This document shows, piece after piece, positions 8,301-16,410 of a stretch of DNA of 64,000 nucleotides. Made by a program: the position numbers and the translations under genes. The notes beneath the pieces were generated by a model. It did not search any database, was not told the DNA's origin, and was given only the letters and a program-made list of their open reading frames with translations. Source of the stretch: Hyphomonadaceae bacterium. GTDB lineage: Bacteria > Pseudomonadota > Alphaproteobacteria > Caulobacterales > Hyphomonadaceae. Where the stretch lies: the NCBI GenBank assembly GCA_024742355.1, contig JANSYM010000004.1, positions 1 through 64,000 on the forward strand. The letters run 5' to 3'. How positions within the stretch are numbered: position 1 is the stretch's first letter; every line of letters starts with the position of its first letter.

Positions 8301-9191
8301 TTAGAACGAGATCTCGGTGCCAGCGAGTTCCGGGATTTGCAGGATGATCACCAGATCGCGCAATTCCTGACGGGCCGCTACATGGCTCATCGTGAACGAG
8401 ACGTTCGATCCGCTCTCGGTCAGGTCCAGCAAAGTCAGGCCAGCCGGGAACAATTCGCGATAGATCACACGTTCTGACAGGCCAGGCGCGAGGCGAAACC
8501 CAATCCGCTTGGAGAGATTGGACAGCGCTTCGCCAACCTTTTGCTTGTTCCGCGCTTCCAGCGGCGAAACCCGGTTGCGCATGACAATCCAGTCAATCGG
8601 CTGGCGCGATGTGCGCGCCTTGGCCTTTCGGCATTGCCAGACCATTTCGGAGTAGAAGCTCGGCCGCAATACTTCCAGCGTTTGCGGGTTCACATCGCCG
8701 AGCAGGTCGAAGTCGACAAAGGAATCGTTGAGCGGTGTGACCAGCGTATCGGCCGCCATATGGGCGATGCGTGAGAGGTATGTGTCGCCGCCAGGGGCGT
8801 CGACAATCACCACTTCGCAAACCTCTTTCAGCCGGTCCAGCGAAGTGTGAAAGCGCTCGGTTTCTTCCTTCTCCGCGACATCCAGATCGCGTTCGGAACT
8901 GGCATCGACGCGAATGATCTCTGGCATCGGCAACTGTGCGTTGGTCGATTGCATCCAGCGCATGCGGTTTTCGAGATAACGGGTCAGCGTACGCTGACGA
9001 ACGTCGAGATCGATCACACCAACCTTGAGCCCCATCCGCATCAGGGCGATCGCTAGATGTACAGAGACCGTAGATTTTCCAGCGCCACCTTTTTCATTAC
9101 CAACAACAACAACCCGGCACTGTTTCTGTGCCGGGATTGAAAGTGTGAGAGTGTCGGCGGAATCGCCTATATGTCCATGTCCGTCGGGCAT
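8301..9191 (-). CDS. mipZ: Division plane positioning ATPase MipZ
   Basis: 296 residues. A ParA/MinD-type ATPase with a deviant Walker A motif, GNEKGGAGKST (31-41), followed by VIDLDVRQRTLTRYLENR and VDAPGGD, both diagnostic of MipZ. The C-terminal VIYRELFPAGLTLLDL also matches Caulobacter MipZ. In Caulobacter, MipZ dimers form a gradient from the ParB-bound poles and block FtsZ polymerisation, placing division at midcell. The ~25 residues ahead of the core strand are poorly conserved, so the exact start is uncertain. It lies 26 nt downstream of an unknown gene on the same strand, probably one operon, with a CtrA-type site ahead of it. Confidence 0.95.
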   Translation of the reverse strand: MPDGHGHIGDSADTLTLSIPAQKQCRVVVVGNEKGGAGKSTVSVHLAIALMRMGLKVGVIDLDVRQRTLTRYLENRMRWMQSTNAQLPMPEIIRVDASSERDLDVAEKEETERFHTSLDRLKEVCEVVIVDAPGGDTYLSRIAHMAADTLVTPLNDSFVDFDLLGDVNPQTLEVLRPSFYSEMVWQCRKAKARTSRQPIDWIVMRNRVSPLEARNKQKVGEALSNLSKRIGFRLAPGLSERVIYRELFPAGLTLLDLTESGSNVSFTMSHVAARQELRDLVIILQIPELAGTEISF

Positions 9192-9217
9192 CGCCGGGGC
9201 GCCTCTTATTTAGGTCA

Positions 9218-9673
9218 TCAGGCTGCGTGTTGTTGCGCAGGCACCTCGTCCTGGAATGTTGGCGCATCTCCGAACAGAAAGACCCCTTCGCCGCCGCTGA
9301 CTTCTTCCTGCGCCGGAATGTATGGTGCCTCGACTTCCCCATCGAACAGCGCCTCATCATGGTGCACAACGGCGCATGGTGTGAGCGTCGTCGCTTCGAC
9401 CGGGAATGGCGTTTCGCCGTGGATCAGGGCGAGTGTTTCGCGCAGATCCGACAGATCGTCAGCCAGCGCGTTCATGTCCTTGGAAAGTGCAACCCGCGTT
9501 GCTTCTTGGGTCGCGTCAGCCTCAAACAACCAGGCTTCATCATCCGGCCCGAGATCAGGCGTTGCCGGATCGTATTTGAGGGCAGGAGGGACCGACTTGA
9601 CCTGACGAGTGTAAAGCGCGGCACAAGCTGCACTGAGCAGCGACTTGAAGCGGGGAAGGATGGGCTTTCTCAT
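9218..9673 (-). CDS. Hypothetical acidic protein upstream of mipZ
   Basis: 151 residues that I do not recognise. The N-terminus (about 1-35) is basic (MRKPILPRFKSLL); the rest is strongly acidic, with a helical middle (ALSKDMNALADDLSDLRETL) and a disordered-looking acidic tail. No signal peptide or membrane helix is clear. It is the promoter-proximal gene of the mipZ unit, 26 nt ahead of mipZ, so a role tied to division or segregation is possible but is inference only. No ribosome site is seen before its ATG. It could be a lineage-specific protein. Confidence 0.65.
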   Translation of the reverse strand: MRKPILPRFKSLLSAACAALYTRQVKSVPPALKYDPATPDLGPDDEAWLFEADATQEATRVALSKDMNALADDLSDLRETLALIHGETPFPVEATTLTPCAVVHHDEALFDGEVEAPYIPAQEEVSGGEGVFLFGDAPTFQDEVPAQQHAA

Positions 9674-9697
9674 GTGTTAAAAATTCGCGCTAAACGG

Positions 9698-9713
9698 TTA
9701 ATGGCGCGTTAAC
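9698..9713 (-). promoter_or_regulatory. CtrA-type binding site (TTAA-N7-TTAAC)
   Basis: TTAA (9698-9701), seven bases, then TTAAC (9709-9713) matches the full CtrA consensus. The flanks make it palindromic (GGTTAA...TTAACC), so it reads as a match on both strands. It lies 25 bp ahead of the start of the mipZ-unit gene and 129 bp ahead of panC. CtrA is the cell-cycle master regulator of alphaproteobacteria; binding here is inferred. Confidence 0.65.
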
Positions 9714-9841
9714 CCCACGAATTTGTAACAATTCAAATTCTGGTGGCGTAGGGGCTTGTTTTCGCGACACACGCAGACGGGCGAAATGTCACCGCAATAA
9801 ATCGTGGATCGGCGTCACCATCTGCTCTAAAGCAGGGCGCG

Positions 9842-10711
9842 ATGACCGATACGCCTTTGAGACTCCGAACCCTGGCAGACCTGCGCGCCGTGCTTGGCGA
9901 GCATCGCCGCGCTGGTCGCCGCATCGGCTTTGTACCGACCATGGGGGCGCTGCACGATGGTCATGTCTCGCTGGTGGAGCAGGCGCGCGCTGCGTCGGAC
10001 GTGACTGTGGCCAGCATCTTCGTGAACCCGACCCAGTTTGCACCTGGCGAAGACCTGGACACCTATCCGCGCACGGAAGAAGCCGATATTACCCGGCTTG
10101 CAGCGGTTGGCACCGACATCGTCTATTTGCCGACGGTCGAGGAGATGTATCCCAGCGGGTCCGTCACCAATGTCCGGGTCGAAGAGATGTCCGACCTGCT
10201 CGACGGCATCCACCGCCCGCACTTCTTCTATGGCGTCGCGACCGTGGTGGCGCGCCTGTTTGTGCACGTGCAGCCGGACGTGTCGGTGTTTGGTGAGAAG
10301 GACTATCAGCAGCTCCAGATCATCCGCCGTATGGTCCGCGATCTCGGCTTTCCGATTGAAGTGATCGGAGGTACCACTGTGCGCGACGCCGACGGCCTCG
10401 CCCAGTCCTCGCGCAACACTTACTTGCAAGCGGAGGAACGGCTCAAGGCGAATACGATGAGCAGCGCACTGCACCGTGCCGCGAGCCGAATCTCCATTGG
10501 TGTACCGGTTGACGATGCGCTGGGCGAAGCGCGCGTCAGAATCGAAGCGGCGGGATTTGATCGGCTCGATTATGTCAGTGCCGTCGATCCAGATAGCCTT
10601 CAGGATTTGCCTGATGGGCCGATCGCGAGCGGTTTCGTAGGCCGGGTTCTGGCCGCAGCCTGGATGGGCAAAACACGCCTCATCGACAATATGGGCTTCA
10701 AACGCGCCTGA
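9842..10711 (+). CDS. panC: Pantoate--beta-alanine ligase (pantothenate synthetase)
   Basis: A 289-residue cytosolic enzyme that joins pantoate and beta-alanine with ATP to give pantothenate, the coenzyme A precursor. The nucleotidyltransferase motif PTMGALHDGH lies at about 32-41. Other signatures are FVNPTQF, the FGEKDYQQLQ segment, and the KMSKS-like region around QSSRNTYL. Length is normal. It diverges from the mipZ unit. panB and panD are not in the window. Confidence 0.97.
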   Translation: MTDTPLRLRTLADLRAVLGEHRRAGRRIGFVPTMGALHDGHVSLVEQARAASDVTVASIFVNPTQFAPGEDLDTYPRTEEADITRLAAVGTDIVYLPTVEEMYPSGSVTNVRVEEMSDLLDGIHRPHFFYGVATVVARLFVHVQPDVSVFGEKDYQQLQIIRRMVRDLGFPIEVIGGTTVRDADGLAQSSRNTYLQAEERLKANTMSSALHRAASRISIGVPVDDALGEARVRIEAAGFDRLDYVSAVDPDSLQDLPDGPIASGFVGRVLAAAWMGKTRLIDNMGFKRA

Positions 10712-10798
10712 TCACAAAATGGTTGGCCCGCGACGGAAGGGCTTGCCGTGGTTTTCCGAGTGTCTCATTTCTTTGAGACCACTAGGAGGCCCACACCC

Positions 10799-12151
10799 AT
10801 GTTCATCACACCTGTTCGTTCCCTGCTTCTCGCCAGCCTGTCTTTGGGCGTCCTCGCAGCTTGCGCGACCGAGCCGGTGAGTGAACCGGCCGTCGTGGAG
10901 GCGCCCGAGGTCAGCGTTGAAGTGACAGCACCCGCTGAGCAGGCCGCTGCGCCCGCGGAACTTACGTTTGGTGCAGACCGGATCGCGGCGCTGGAAACCG
11001 CGATGGGCGACTATATTCGTGATGGTCGCCTCTATGGCATCCACACAAGGCTCGCGCAGAAGGGCGAGATTGTCAGCGATTACTACGCGGGCGTGCGAGC
11101 GCTGGAGAGCGGCACCCCGATTGAAGATGACACGATCTATCGCATCTATTCGATGAGCAAGCCGATCACCGGCGTCGCCATGATGATGCTGTGGGAAGAC
11201 GGCAAGTTCGACCTCGACGACCCGGTCACGAAATATGTGCCCGAGTTCGAGAACCTGAAAGTTCTGGCCGGCGTCAACGAGGATGGCTCGCCAATCCTGG
11301 CAGATATGGATCGCCCACCGACCATGCGCGAGCTGATGAGCCATACGTCGGGGTTTGCCTATGGTCTTGGCGGCAATGATCCGGTCAACGCTGCCTATCG
11401 CGACCTGAAAGTGCTGGAATCGCCGGACCTGCAGACGTTCATCGACCGAACAGCCTCGATCCCGCTCCTGTTCCAGCCCGGGGAGACGTGGTTCTACAGC
11501 GTCGGCATGGATATCCAGGGGCACATTATTGAAAAGCTCTCCGGCCAGACCTTTGGCGAATATTTGCAGTCACGCCTGTTTGGGCCGCTCGGCATGGTGG
11601 ATACCGGCTTCTATGTGCCTGAGGCTGATTATGATCGCTTCAGCGAAGTGTATGGGTTCGATCCGGAATCTGGCGCGCTGGTGCCGGTCCCGTATCCTTC
11701 CGTGCAATTTCGTCGCGAGACGATCGGGTTTGAATCTGGCGGCGGCGGCCTCGTCTCTTCGATGAACGATTACAGCCGGTTTGCGCAAATGCTGGTCAAT
11801 CGCGGTGAGCTCGACGGTGCCCGCATTCTGAAACCTGAAACGATCGACCTGATCACGACAAATGTCCTGCCTGAGGGCGCCGCCTTGTCGCTTGGCGACG
11901 GACCGATACCGGGGCTTGGCATGGGGCTGACCTTTGGCACGATCACCGATTCCGAGACCGCGCCGCTGAACACGCCGACGGGATCCTATTTCTGGGGCGG
12001 TGCGGCTGGCACCTGGTTCTGGATCGACCCGGTCAACGAGCTTTATTTCATCGGTATGATCCAGGTGTTCAACCAGAACAATCCGGCCGGTGCGCTGGAA
12101 TTGCGCGAGGCCTCCAGCGAACTGGTCTATGGTTCATCCTATGGCGAATAG
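10799..12151 (+). CDS. Lipoprotein serine hydrolase of the beta-lactamase/EstB family
   Basis: 450 residues. A lipoprotein signal ends LAAC with lipidated Cys22, so it should be anchored in the periplasmic space. The class C beta-lactamase/esterase fold shows the active-site Ser118-Met-Ser-Lys121 (RIYSMSKPITG), a catalytic Tyr in WFYSVGMD, and the late GGAAGT motif in place of KTG. Such proteins are usually esterases or peptidases rather than true beta-lactamases. The start is ATG 10799, with AGGAGG nine bases upstream; a longer in-frame start at 10748 is not supported. It is convergent with DUF3297. Confidence 0.9.
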   Translation: MFITPVRSLLLASLSLGVLAACATEPVSEPAVVEAPEVSVEVTAPAEQAAAPAELTFGADRIAALETAMGDYIRDGRLYGIHTRLAQKGEIVSDYYAGVRALESGTPIEDDTIYRIYSMSKPITGVAMMMLWEDGKFDLDDPVTKYVPEFENLKVLAGVNEDGSPILADMDRPPTMRELMSHTSGFAYGLGGNDPVNAAYRDLKVLESPDLQTFIDRTASIPLLFQPGETWFYSVGMDIQGHIIEKLSGQTFGEYLQSRLFGPLGMVDTGFYVPEADYDRFSEVYGFDPESGALVPVPYPSVQFRRETIGFESGGGGLVSSMNDYSRFAQMLVNRGELDGARILKPETIDLITTNVLPEGAALSLGDGPIPGLGMGLTFGTITDSETAPLNTPTGSYFWGGAAGTWFWIDPVNELYFIGMIQVFNQNNPAGALELREASSELVYGSSYGE

Positions 12152-12157
12152 GCGGGA

Positions 12158-12406
12158 TTAGTCCTCGCCCTGGTCTTCGGGCCAGGCTTCGACTTCGCCT
12201 TTCAGTTTCAAAGTCAGTGGATTGCCTTTGCGATCCACAGCCTTGCCGGCGGCCACCTTGATCCAGCCTTCGGAGATACAATACTCCTCGACATTGGTTT
12301 TGATCTCGCCATTGAAGCGGATACCAACACCGCGCAGCAGCAAGTCCTCATTATAGTAAGGGCTGTTCGGATTCACGCTCAGGCGGTCAGGCATTTGATC
12401 AGTCAT
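12158..12406 (-). CDS. DUF3297 family protein
   Basis: 82 residues matching the DUF3297 family nearly end to end: PDRLSVNPNSPYY, GVGIRFNG, TNVEEYCISEGW and VAAGKAVDRKGNPLTLKLKG. The family is small, cytosolic and of unknown function, common in proteobacteria. It is the last of three closely spaced - strand genes (after the L,D-transpeptidase-like and MmcQ/YjbR genes), 28 nt after the previous one. Confidence 0.9.
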   Translation of the reverse strand: MTDQMPDRLSVNPNSPYYNEDLLLRGVGIRFNGEIKTNVEEYCISEGWIKVAAGKAVDRKGNPLTLKLKGEVEAWPEDQGED

Positions 12407-12434
12407 ATGCGCGCTTTACACCTAACCGAGACGA

Positions 12435-12776
12435 CTATTCAAGCAGGTCTTGAAGTTTCGGGGGTGCGGCATGGCGCCAGGACATTTTCAGCGCCGACAA
12501 GGCGGTCGTCTCATCCACGGCTGACAGAGCGATCGTCGTCGCGCCCTTGTCGCCCCATTTATTGGGGACCTTGGAAAAGACATTCGGCTCTGCGCCAATC
12601 AGCATCTCCTGCTCCTCAACCGTGAGAAAGACGTTTGCGGAGGCATCCTGCTCCAACAAGGTCGCGATTGTCTTGCCGCGGGGCGCGTCGACGCGAAAAC
12701 TCGCGCGCTCGAAATGCGGTTTCTCGATCGCCTGCGGCAGGGACAGGGCGAGGGCGCGAAACTCATCTACGGTCAT
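12435..12776 (-). CDS. MmcQ/YjbR family protein
   Basis: 113 residues with the family pattern: an N-terminal helix (VDEFRALALSLPQAIEKPHF), then FRV, IATLLEQ, and the C-terminal helix-rich DNA-binding-like domain (VPNKWGDKGATTIAL, LKMSWRHAAP). The family has a double-wing fold resembling DNA-binding domains, but its function is not established. Its start lies 3 nt from the end of the upstream L,D-transpeptidase-like gene, so the two are probably co-transcribed. Confidence 0.88.
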   Translation of the reverse strand: MTVDEFRALALSLPQAIEKPHFERASFRVDAPRGKTIATLLEQDASANVFLTVEEQEMLIGAEPNVFSKVPNKWGDKGATTIALSAVDETTALSALKMSWRHAAPPKLQDLLE

Positions 12777-12779
12777 CGG

Positions 12780-13373
12780 TCATTCCTCTGCTTGCGTGCC
12801 GACAACATAGAGGAAAGATCCGCCTTTGATGAGGGGAATAACGCGCTCGGCCACCGCGCGCTCCAGCGCCGGACAGCCCCAGCTGCGCCCGAGCACGGCG
12901 CGATCGGCATGTACATAGTCAGCGCCGTGTATGACAATCAGACGCTGTTCAGCGAGATCATTCTGCGGGCTGAGGCCTTTCAGTTTCAGCGACAGGCCGT
13001 GCTGGCCATAATAGGTTTTGCCAGTCACGAACGCGCCAAGCGAACTCATTTTCGAGCCTTCAATATTCGAGAACCGGTCTGCCATGCCATCATAGTCCGG
13101 GTCGGACCCGCGCCCATGCGAAACCAGAAGCGCCTCAGCTGACATGTCATGCGTATCAATCAGGAAATAGCGCGCGACGTTGGACGGGGCGCGGTAGTCG
13201 ATGACACTGAAATAGCGGTCATTGGCAATCTCGCTGGCTGCGTCGGCTTTCGCGCTCATCGCTTCCTGTAACAGCGCATCGCCGACCAGGTCAGCGGCCG
13301 GAGTGGCATGCGCCATCGACTGGACCTGACATGCGATGAGGAATGCGGCGAGGCTCTTAAACGCAGAAAGCAT
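12780..13373 (-). CDS. Murein L,D-transpeptidase catalytic domain family protein (YkuD_2-like)
   Basis: 197 residues with an N-terminal signal peptide (about 1-24, ending AHA). The catalytic segment is GRSWGCPAL, containing the S-x-G-C motif with nucleophilic Cys, preceded by a His-bearing LIVIHGADYVH strand. The overall pattern is that of the secreted YkuD_2-type family, proposed to act on peptidoglycan. The start ATG (13373-13371) lies inside a perfect 13-bp hairpin and has no obvious ribosome site, which is unusual. It follows cysH by 53 nt on the same strand. Confidence 0.82.
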   Translation of the reverse strand: MLSAFKSLAAFLIACQVQSMAHATPAADLVGDALLQEAMSAKADAASEIANDRYFSVIDYRAPSNVARYFLIDTHDMSAEALLVSHGRGSDPDYDGMADRFSNIEGSKMSSLGAFVTGKTYYGQHGLSLKLKGLSPQNDLAEQRLIVIHGADYVHADRAVLGRSWGCPALERAVAERVIPLIKGGSFLYVVGTQAEE

Positions 13374-13396
13374 GTCATGAATAATGACATGCTTTC
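13366..13396 (-). repeat. Perfect 13-bp inverted repeat covering a start codon
   Basis: GAAAGCATGTCAT (13366-13378) pairs with ATGACATGCTTTC (13384-13396) around a 5-nt loop. On the - strand it lies between cysH and the L,D-transpeptidase-like gene, and its downstream arm contains that gene's ATG. It could be the cys operon's terminator-like hairpin (no U-run follows), an operator, or an RNA element masking translation. Confidence 0.75.
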
Positions 13397-13426
13397 CGGC
13401 AAAATTATGATTGTCTGGGAAGCGCC

Positions 13427-14170
13427 CTAGAATACGCGTGGGCGCTCGGTCTTCTCAATATGCAGACCACACTCGGACTTGTCCTGACCAGCCCAGCGAC
13501 CAGAGCGAATATCGTTCGGATCTTCCGCCGGCTTGGTGCAAGGCCAGCAACCAATCGACGGATAGCCTTGTGCCACCAGCGGGTGACGCGGCAGTTCGCG
13601 GCGTTTGAAATAGGCCTGGACATCTTCCTGTGTCCATCCGGCCATCGGGTTCACCTTGAAACGACCGCTCGCATATTCGAACACAGGCAGTGACATGCGG
13701 GCGCCGCCATGGAAGCGTTTGCGACCGGTAATCCAGGCATCAAAGCCTTCCAGTGCAGGCTCGAGCGGGCGCACCTTGCGCAAGGCACAGCAAGCATCCG
13801 GGTCTGTTTTCCACAGCGTGTTCTTCGGGTCTTCGATCAGGCGCTCATCTTCAACAGGCGGGATATCGCGAACATTGGTGAGGCCGAGACGTTCGATCAG
13901 CTCTTCCTTGTAATCGAGCGTTTGCGGGAAATGCATGCCGGTCTCAAGGAAGACGATTGGCAGGTCAGGGTCGACATCTGCGATCAGCGCCAGCATCACC
14001 GCGCTCTCAGCGCCAAAGCTCGACACATAGGTCAGCTCGTCCCGCCATTCGCGCAGGATGGATGCGCGCAGGATCGTCTGAGCGGACGCCTCGCGCAGTT
14101 CGCCATTCAGGCGCGCCAGACGTTGTTCGACGTCTTCGTCGATCCGCAATTTGATGTCTGAATATGGCAT
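13427..14170 (-). CDS. cysH: Phosphoadenylyl/adenylyl-sulfate reductase (APS-type)
   Basis: 247 residues. Reduces activated sulfate to sulfite in assimilatory sulfate reduction. The Cys pairs Cys127-Cys128 (DACCALRKV) and Cys208-Cys211 (GCWPC) are the [4Fe-4S] ligands that mark enzymes using APS; the catalytic Cys234 is in KSECGLH. The N-terminal SSFGAESAVML is the PP-loop. By motif this is the APS type rather than the cluster-less PAPS type. It ends the cysG-DUF2849-GST-cysI-DUF934-cysH operon, 5 nt after DUF934. Confidence 0.95.
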   Translation of the reverse strand: MPYSDIKLRIDEDVEQRLARLNGELREASAQTILRASILREWRDELTYVSSFGAESAVMLALIADVDPDLPIVFLETGMHFPQTLDYKEELIERLGLTNVRDIPPVEDERLIEDPKNTLWKTDPDACCALRKVRPLEPALEGFDAWITGRKRFHGGARMSLPVFEYASGRFKVNPMAGWTQEDVQAYFKRRELPRHPLVAQGYPSIGCWPCTKPAEDPNDIRSGRWAGQDKSECGLHIEKTERPRVF

Positions 14171-14175
14171 GCGCC

Positions 14176-14667
14176 CTAGACCTGTCTGTGGCGCCTCGAA
14201 AAGACAGAAGTCTGACCATCCGCGGCGGGTTGATAGAACGCTGAGTATTCTTTCAGCGCTTGCACAACATTAGCTAGGTTGGCCCTGGTCGTCTGATAAG
14301 CGTCAAACCCTGAACGGTTCATATAGAGAATCTGATCTCTAAGGACGTGACCCACTGCGCGCAGCTCTCCGGTATAGCCGAGACGGCGTCTGAGCAGCTG
14401 GGCATGGCTATAGCCGCGACCATCGACATACTTAGGAAAATCTATTTCTATCAAGGCGATACGGTCGAGATACGGCGTCAAATCATGCGGATCATCATCC
14501 GGCGACAGGCGCACGCCAATCTGTTGATTGCGAGCCAGAAGCGCGTCAGCGTTTTCTGTTAGCTTAGCTAAAGGGAGGCTTACACATCCTGAAGATGGCA
14601 GCTCGGCGTCGTCTTCGATGAAGGTCCAGGTGTCCTCGATTTCGGTACCATCTTTAATTAGAGGCAT
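14176..14667 (-). CDS. DUF934 family protein (sulfite reduction operon)
   Basis: 163 residues, a DUF934 protein: the N-terminal MPLIKDGTEIEDTW, the middle LDRIALIEIDFPKYVDGRGYSHAQLLRRRLGYTG is cut here by family landmarks FPKYVDGRGYS and LRRRLGY, and AVGHVLRDQI. The family almost always sits beside cysI and cysH in proteobacteria and is thought to help sulfite reductase, but its biochemistry is not established. It lies 5 nt ahead of cysH. An 87-bp gap with two hairpins separates it from cysI. Confidence 0.9.
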   Translation of the reverse strand: MPLIKDGTEIEDTWTFIEDDAELPSSGCVSLPLAKLTENADALLARNQQIGVRLSPDDDPHDLTPYLDRIALIEIDFPKYVDGRGYSHAQLLRRRLGYTGELRAVGHVLRDQILYMNRSGFDAYQTTRANLANVVQALKEYSAFYQPAADGQTSVFSRRHRQV

Positions 14668-14711
14668 GACCCGGCTCCCATTTCAGCCGCTACCGCGGCC
14701 TTCGTCGTTTT

Positions 14712-14750
14712 CGATTGAGCCACTGGCTCAATCGATTGAACTTCGTTCAA
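14712..14750 (-). repeat. Paired hairpins between cysI and DUF934
   Basis: A 23-bp palindrome (14712-14734, arms CGATTGAGCCA/TGGCTCAATCG around a central C) is followed by a 6-bp stem with a 3-nt loop (TTGAAC-TTC-GTTCAA, 14736-14750). It lies inside the cys operon, where it could stabilise the 3' end of cysI mRNA or lower expression of the genes after it. A similarly built element is at 22127-22161. Confidence 0.7.
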
Positions 14751-14754
14751 CCTA

Positions 14755-16410
14755 CTACGAAGCATAGATCGCCTCCTGGAACGGTTCGACGCCGAGGCGC
14801 TCGACCGCATCAATGAATTTCTCGTCGGTGCTGGTGCGCAAGTCGCGATAAGTGTCGACAATCGTCTTCACCGCGCCGGGCACTTCCTCATGCCGCAGCG
14901 CCTTGCCGATAATCTGTCCGACAGCAGCTTTTTCGTCCGCGCGGCCGCCCAGCGAGATCTGGTAATATTCCTCGCCTTTTCGGTCGACGCCGAGAATGCC
15001 GATATGGCCAACATGGTGGTGGCCGCAGGCATTGATGCAGCCGGAAATGTTGATGTGCAGCCGGCCAATATCCTGCTCATAGGCGGGATCGGAAAACACT
15101 TTCTGGATTTCCTGACCGACCGGGATGGAGCGGGCATTGGCGAGGTTGCAATAATCGAGGCCGGGGCAGACGATCATGTCGGTGATCAGGCTCTCATTCG
15201 CTGTCGCGAGGCCCGCCGCTGCAAGCTCGCGATAGACCTCATAAAGGTCATCCAGCGCGATATGGGGCAGGACGACATTCTGTGCGTGCGTCACGCGGAT
15301 ATCGTCAAAGCCGTAGCGTTCGGCCAAGTGCGCCATGACCATCATCTGGGCGTCGGTCGCATCTCCGGCGAGACCACCGATCGGCTTCAAGCTGGTGGTG
15401 ACGGACGTATAGCCCGGGACTTTGTGGGGATGCAGATTGATCTTTGCCCAATTGGCAAAGGCCGGGTCAGCCGTCTTAGCCCGCTCAAACGCATCGCTGG
15501 TGGCGGATTTGTCTTCAAAAGCAGGCGGCGCGAAATAGGCATTGATGCGATCGATCTCAGCCTGGGGCAGGCCGATCTTCTCGCTCGCCTGCTGGGCTGC
15601 ATATTCCGCTTCAACGAGGCGCGTGAACTCTTCTGGTCCGGTCTCGGTGACGAGGATCTTGATCCGCGCCTTGTACTTGTTATCGCGGCGACCGAAGCGG
15701 TTATAGACCCGCATGATCGCCTCGAGATAATCGAGAATCTCGGACTCAGGGACGAACTCATTGACCATGGCCGCAATAATCGGCGTCCGGCCCTGGCCGC
15801 CGCCAACATGAACCTCGAAGCCGACCACGCCGTCGCGCTCGCGCATGTGCAGGCCGATATCGTGCACGCGGATCGCGGCGCGATCATGCTCAGCTGCGGT
15901 GACAGCGATCTTGAACTTGCGCGGCAGGAACGCGAATTCCGGGTGGAACGTGCTCCACTGGCGAATGATTTCACACCAGGGGCGTGGGTCCATGATCTCG
16001 TCCTGGGTGGCGCCCGCGAAATGGTCAGAGGTGACATTGCGGATACAATTGCCTGAGGTCTGGATGGCATGCATCTCAACCTCGGCCAACTCTTCCAGAA
16101 CGTCCGGAATGTCCTTCAAAGCTACCCAATTGTACTGAATGTTCTGGCGCGTCGTCATGTGGCCATAGCCGCGATCATAGTCGCGCGCGATCTTGGCCAG
16201 TTTGCGCATTCGGGCCGCGTTCAGCTGGCCATATGGAATGGCAACGCGCAGCATGTAGGCGTGCAGCTGAAGATAGACGCCATTCTGCAGGCGCAGCGGC
16301 TTGAACTCGTCTTCCAGGATGTCGCCAGACAGCCGGCGCTCCACCTGACTGCGGAACTGGTCCACGCGTTCCTTGACGATCTGCGCGTCAAACTCATCGT
16401 AGCGATACAT
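14755..16410 (-). CDS. cysI: Sulfite reductase hemoprotein (nitrite/sulfite reductase family)
   Basis: 551 residues. Carries out the six-electron reduction of sulfite to sulfide using siroheme and a [4Fe-4S] cluster. Cluster/siroheme ligands are Cys415-x5-Cys421 (VCPGLDYCN) and Cys458-x3-Cys462 (SGCINACGHH). The N-terminal MTTRQNIQYNW and NVTSDHFAGA segments are family signatures. No cysJ flavoprotein is nearby, so ferredoxin-type electron supply is likely. The start is ATG 16410, overlapping the GST stop codon by one base (TAATG), with AAGGGG upstream; a longer frame exists but lacks conservation. Confidence 0.95.
   Translation of the reverse strand: MYRYDEFDAQIVKERVDQFRSQVERRLSGDILEDEFKPLRLQNGVYLQLHAYMLRVAIPYGQLNAARMRKLAKIARDYDRGYGHMTTRQNIQYNWVALKDIPDVLEELAEVEMHAIQTSGNCIRNVTSDHFAGATQDEIMDPRPWCEIIRQWSTFHPEFAFLPRKFKIAVTAAEHDRAAIRVHDIGLHMRERDGVVGFEVHVGGGQGRTPIIAAMVNEFVPESEILDYLEAIMRVYNRFGRRDNKYKARIKILVTETGPEEFTRLVEAEYAAQQASEKIGLPQAEIDRINAYFAPPAFEDKSATSDAFERAKTADPAFANWAKINLHPHKVPGYTSVTTSLKPIGGLAGDATDAQMMVMAHLAERYGFDDIRVTHAQNVVLPHIALDDLYEVYRELAAAGLATANESLITDMIVCPGLDYCNLANARSIPVGQEIQKVFSDPAYEQDIGRLHINISGCINACGHHHVGHIGILGVDRKGEEYYQISLGGRADEKAAVGQIIGKALRHEEVPGAVKTIVDTYRDLRTSTDEKFIDAVERLGVEPFQEAIYAS

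Noticed and set aside
10799-12151. True class C beta-lactamase
   Set aside because: It has the SxxK fold but carries GGAAGT instead of a clear KTG motif and a lipoprotein signal, typical of EstB-like esterases or peptidases.
14736-14750. GAAC...GTTC in the cysI/DUF934 gap as a LexA box
   Set aside because: The arms are inverted and only three bases apart; the LexA site needs direct repeats spaced by seven.
14890-16056. Long + strand frame opposite cysI
   Set aside because: Antisense shadow of the conserved sulfite reductase; no ribosome site or family match.
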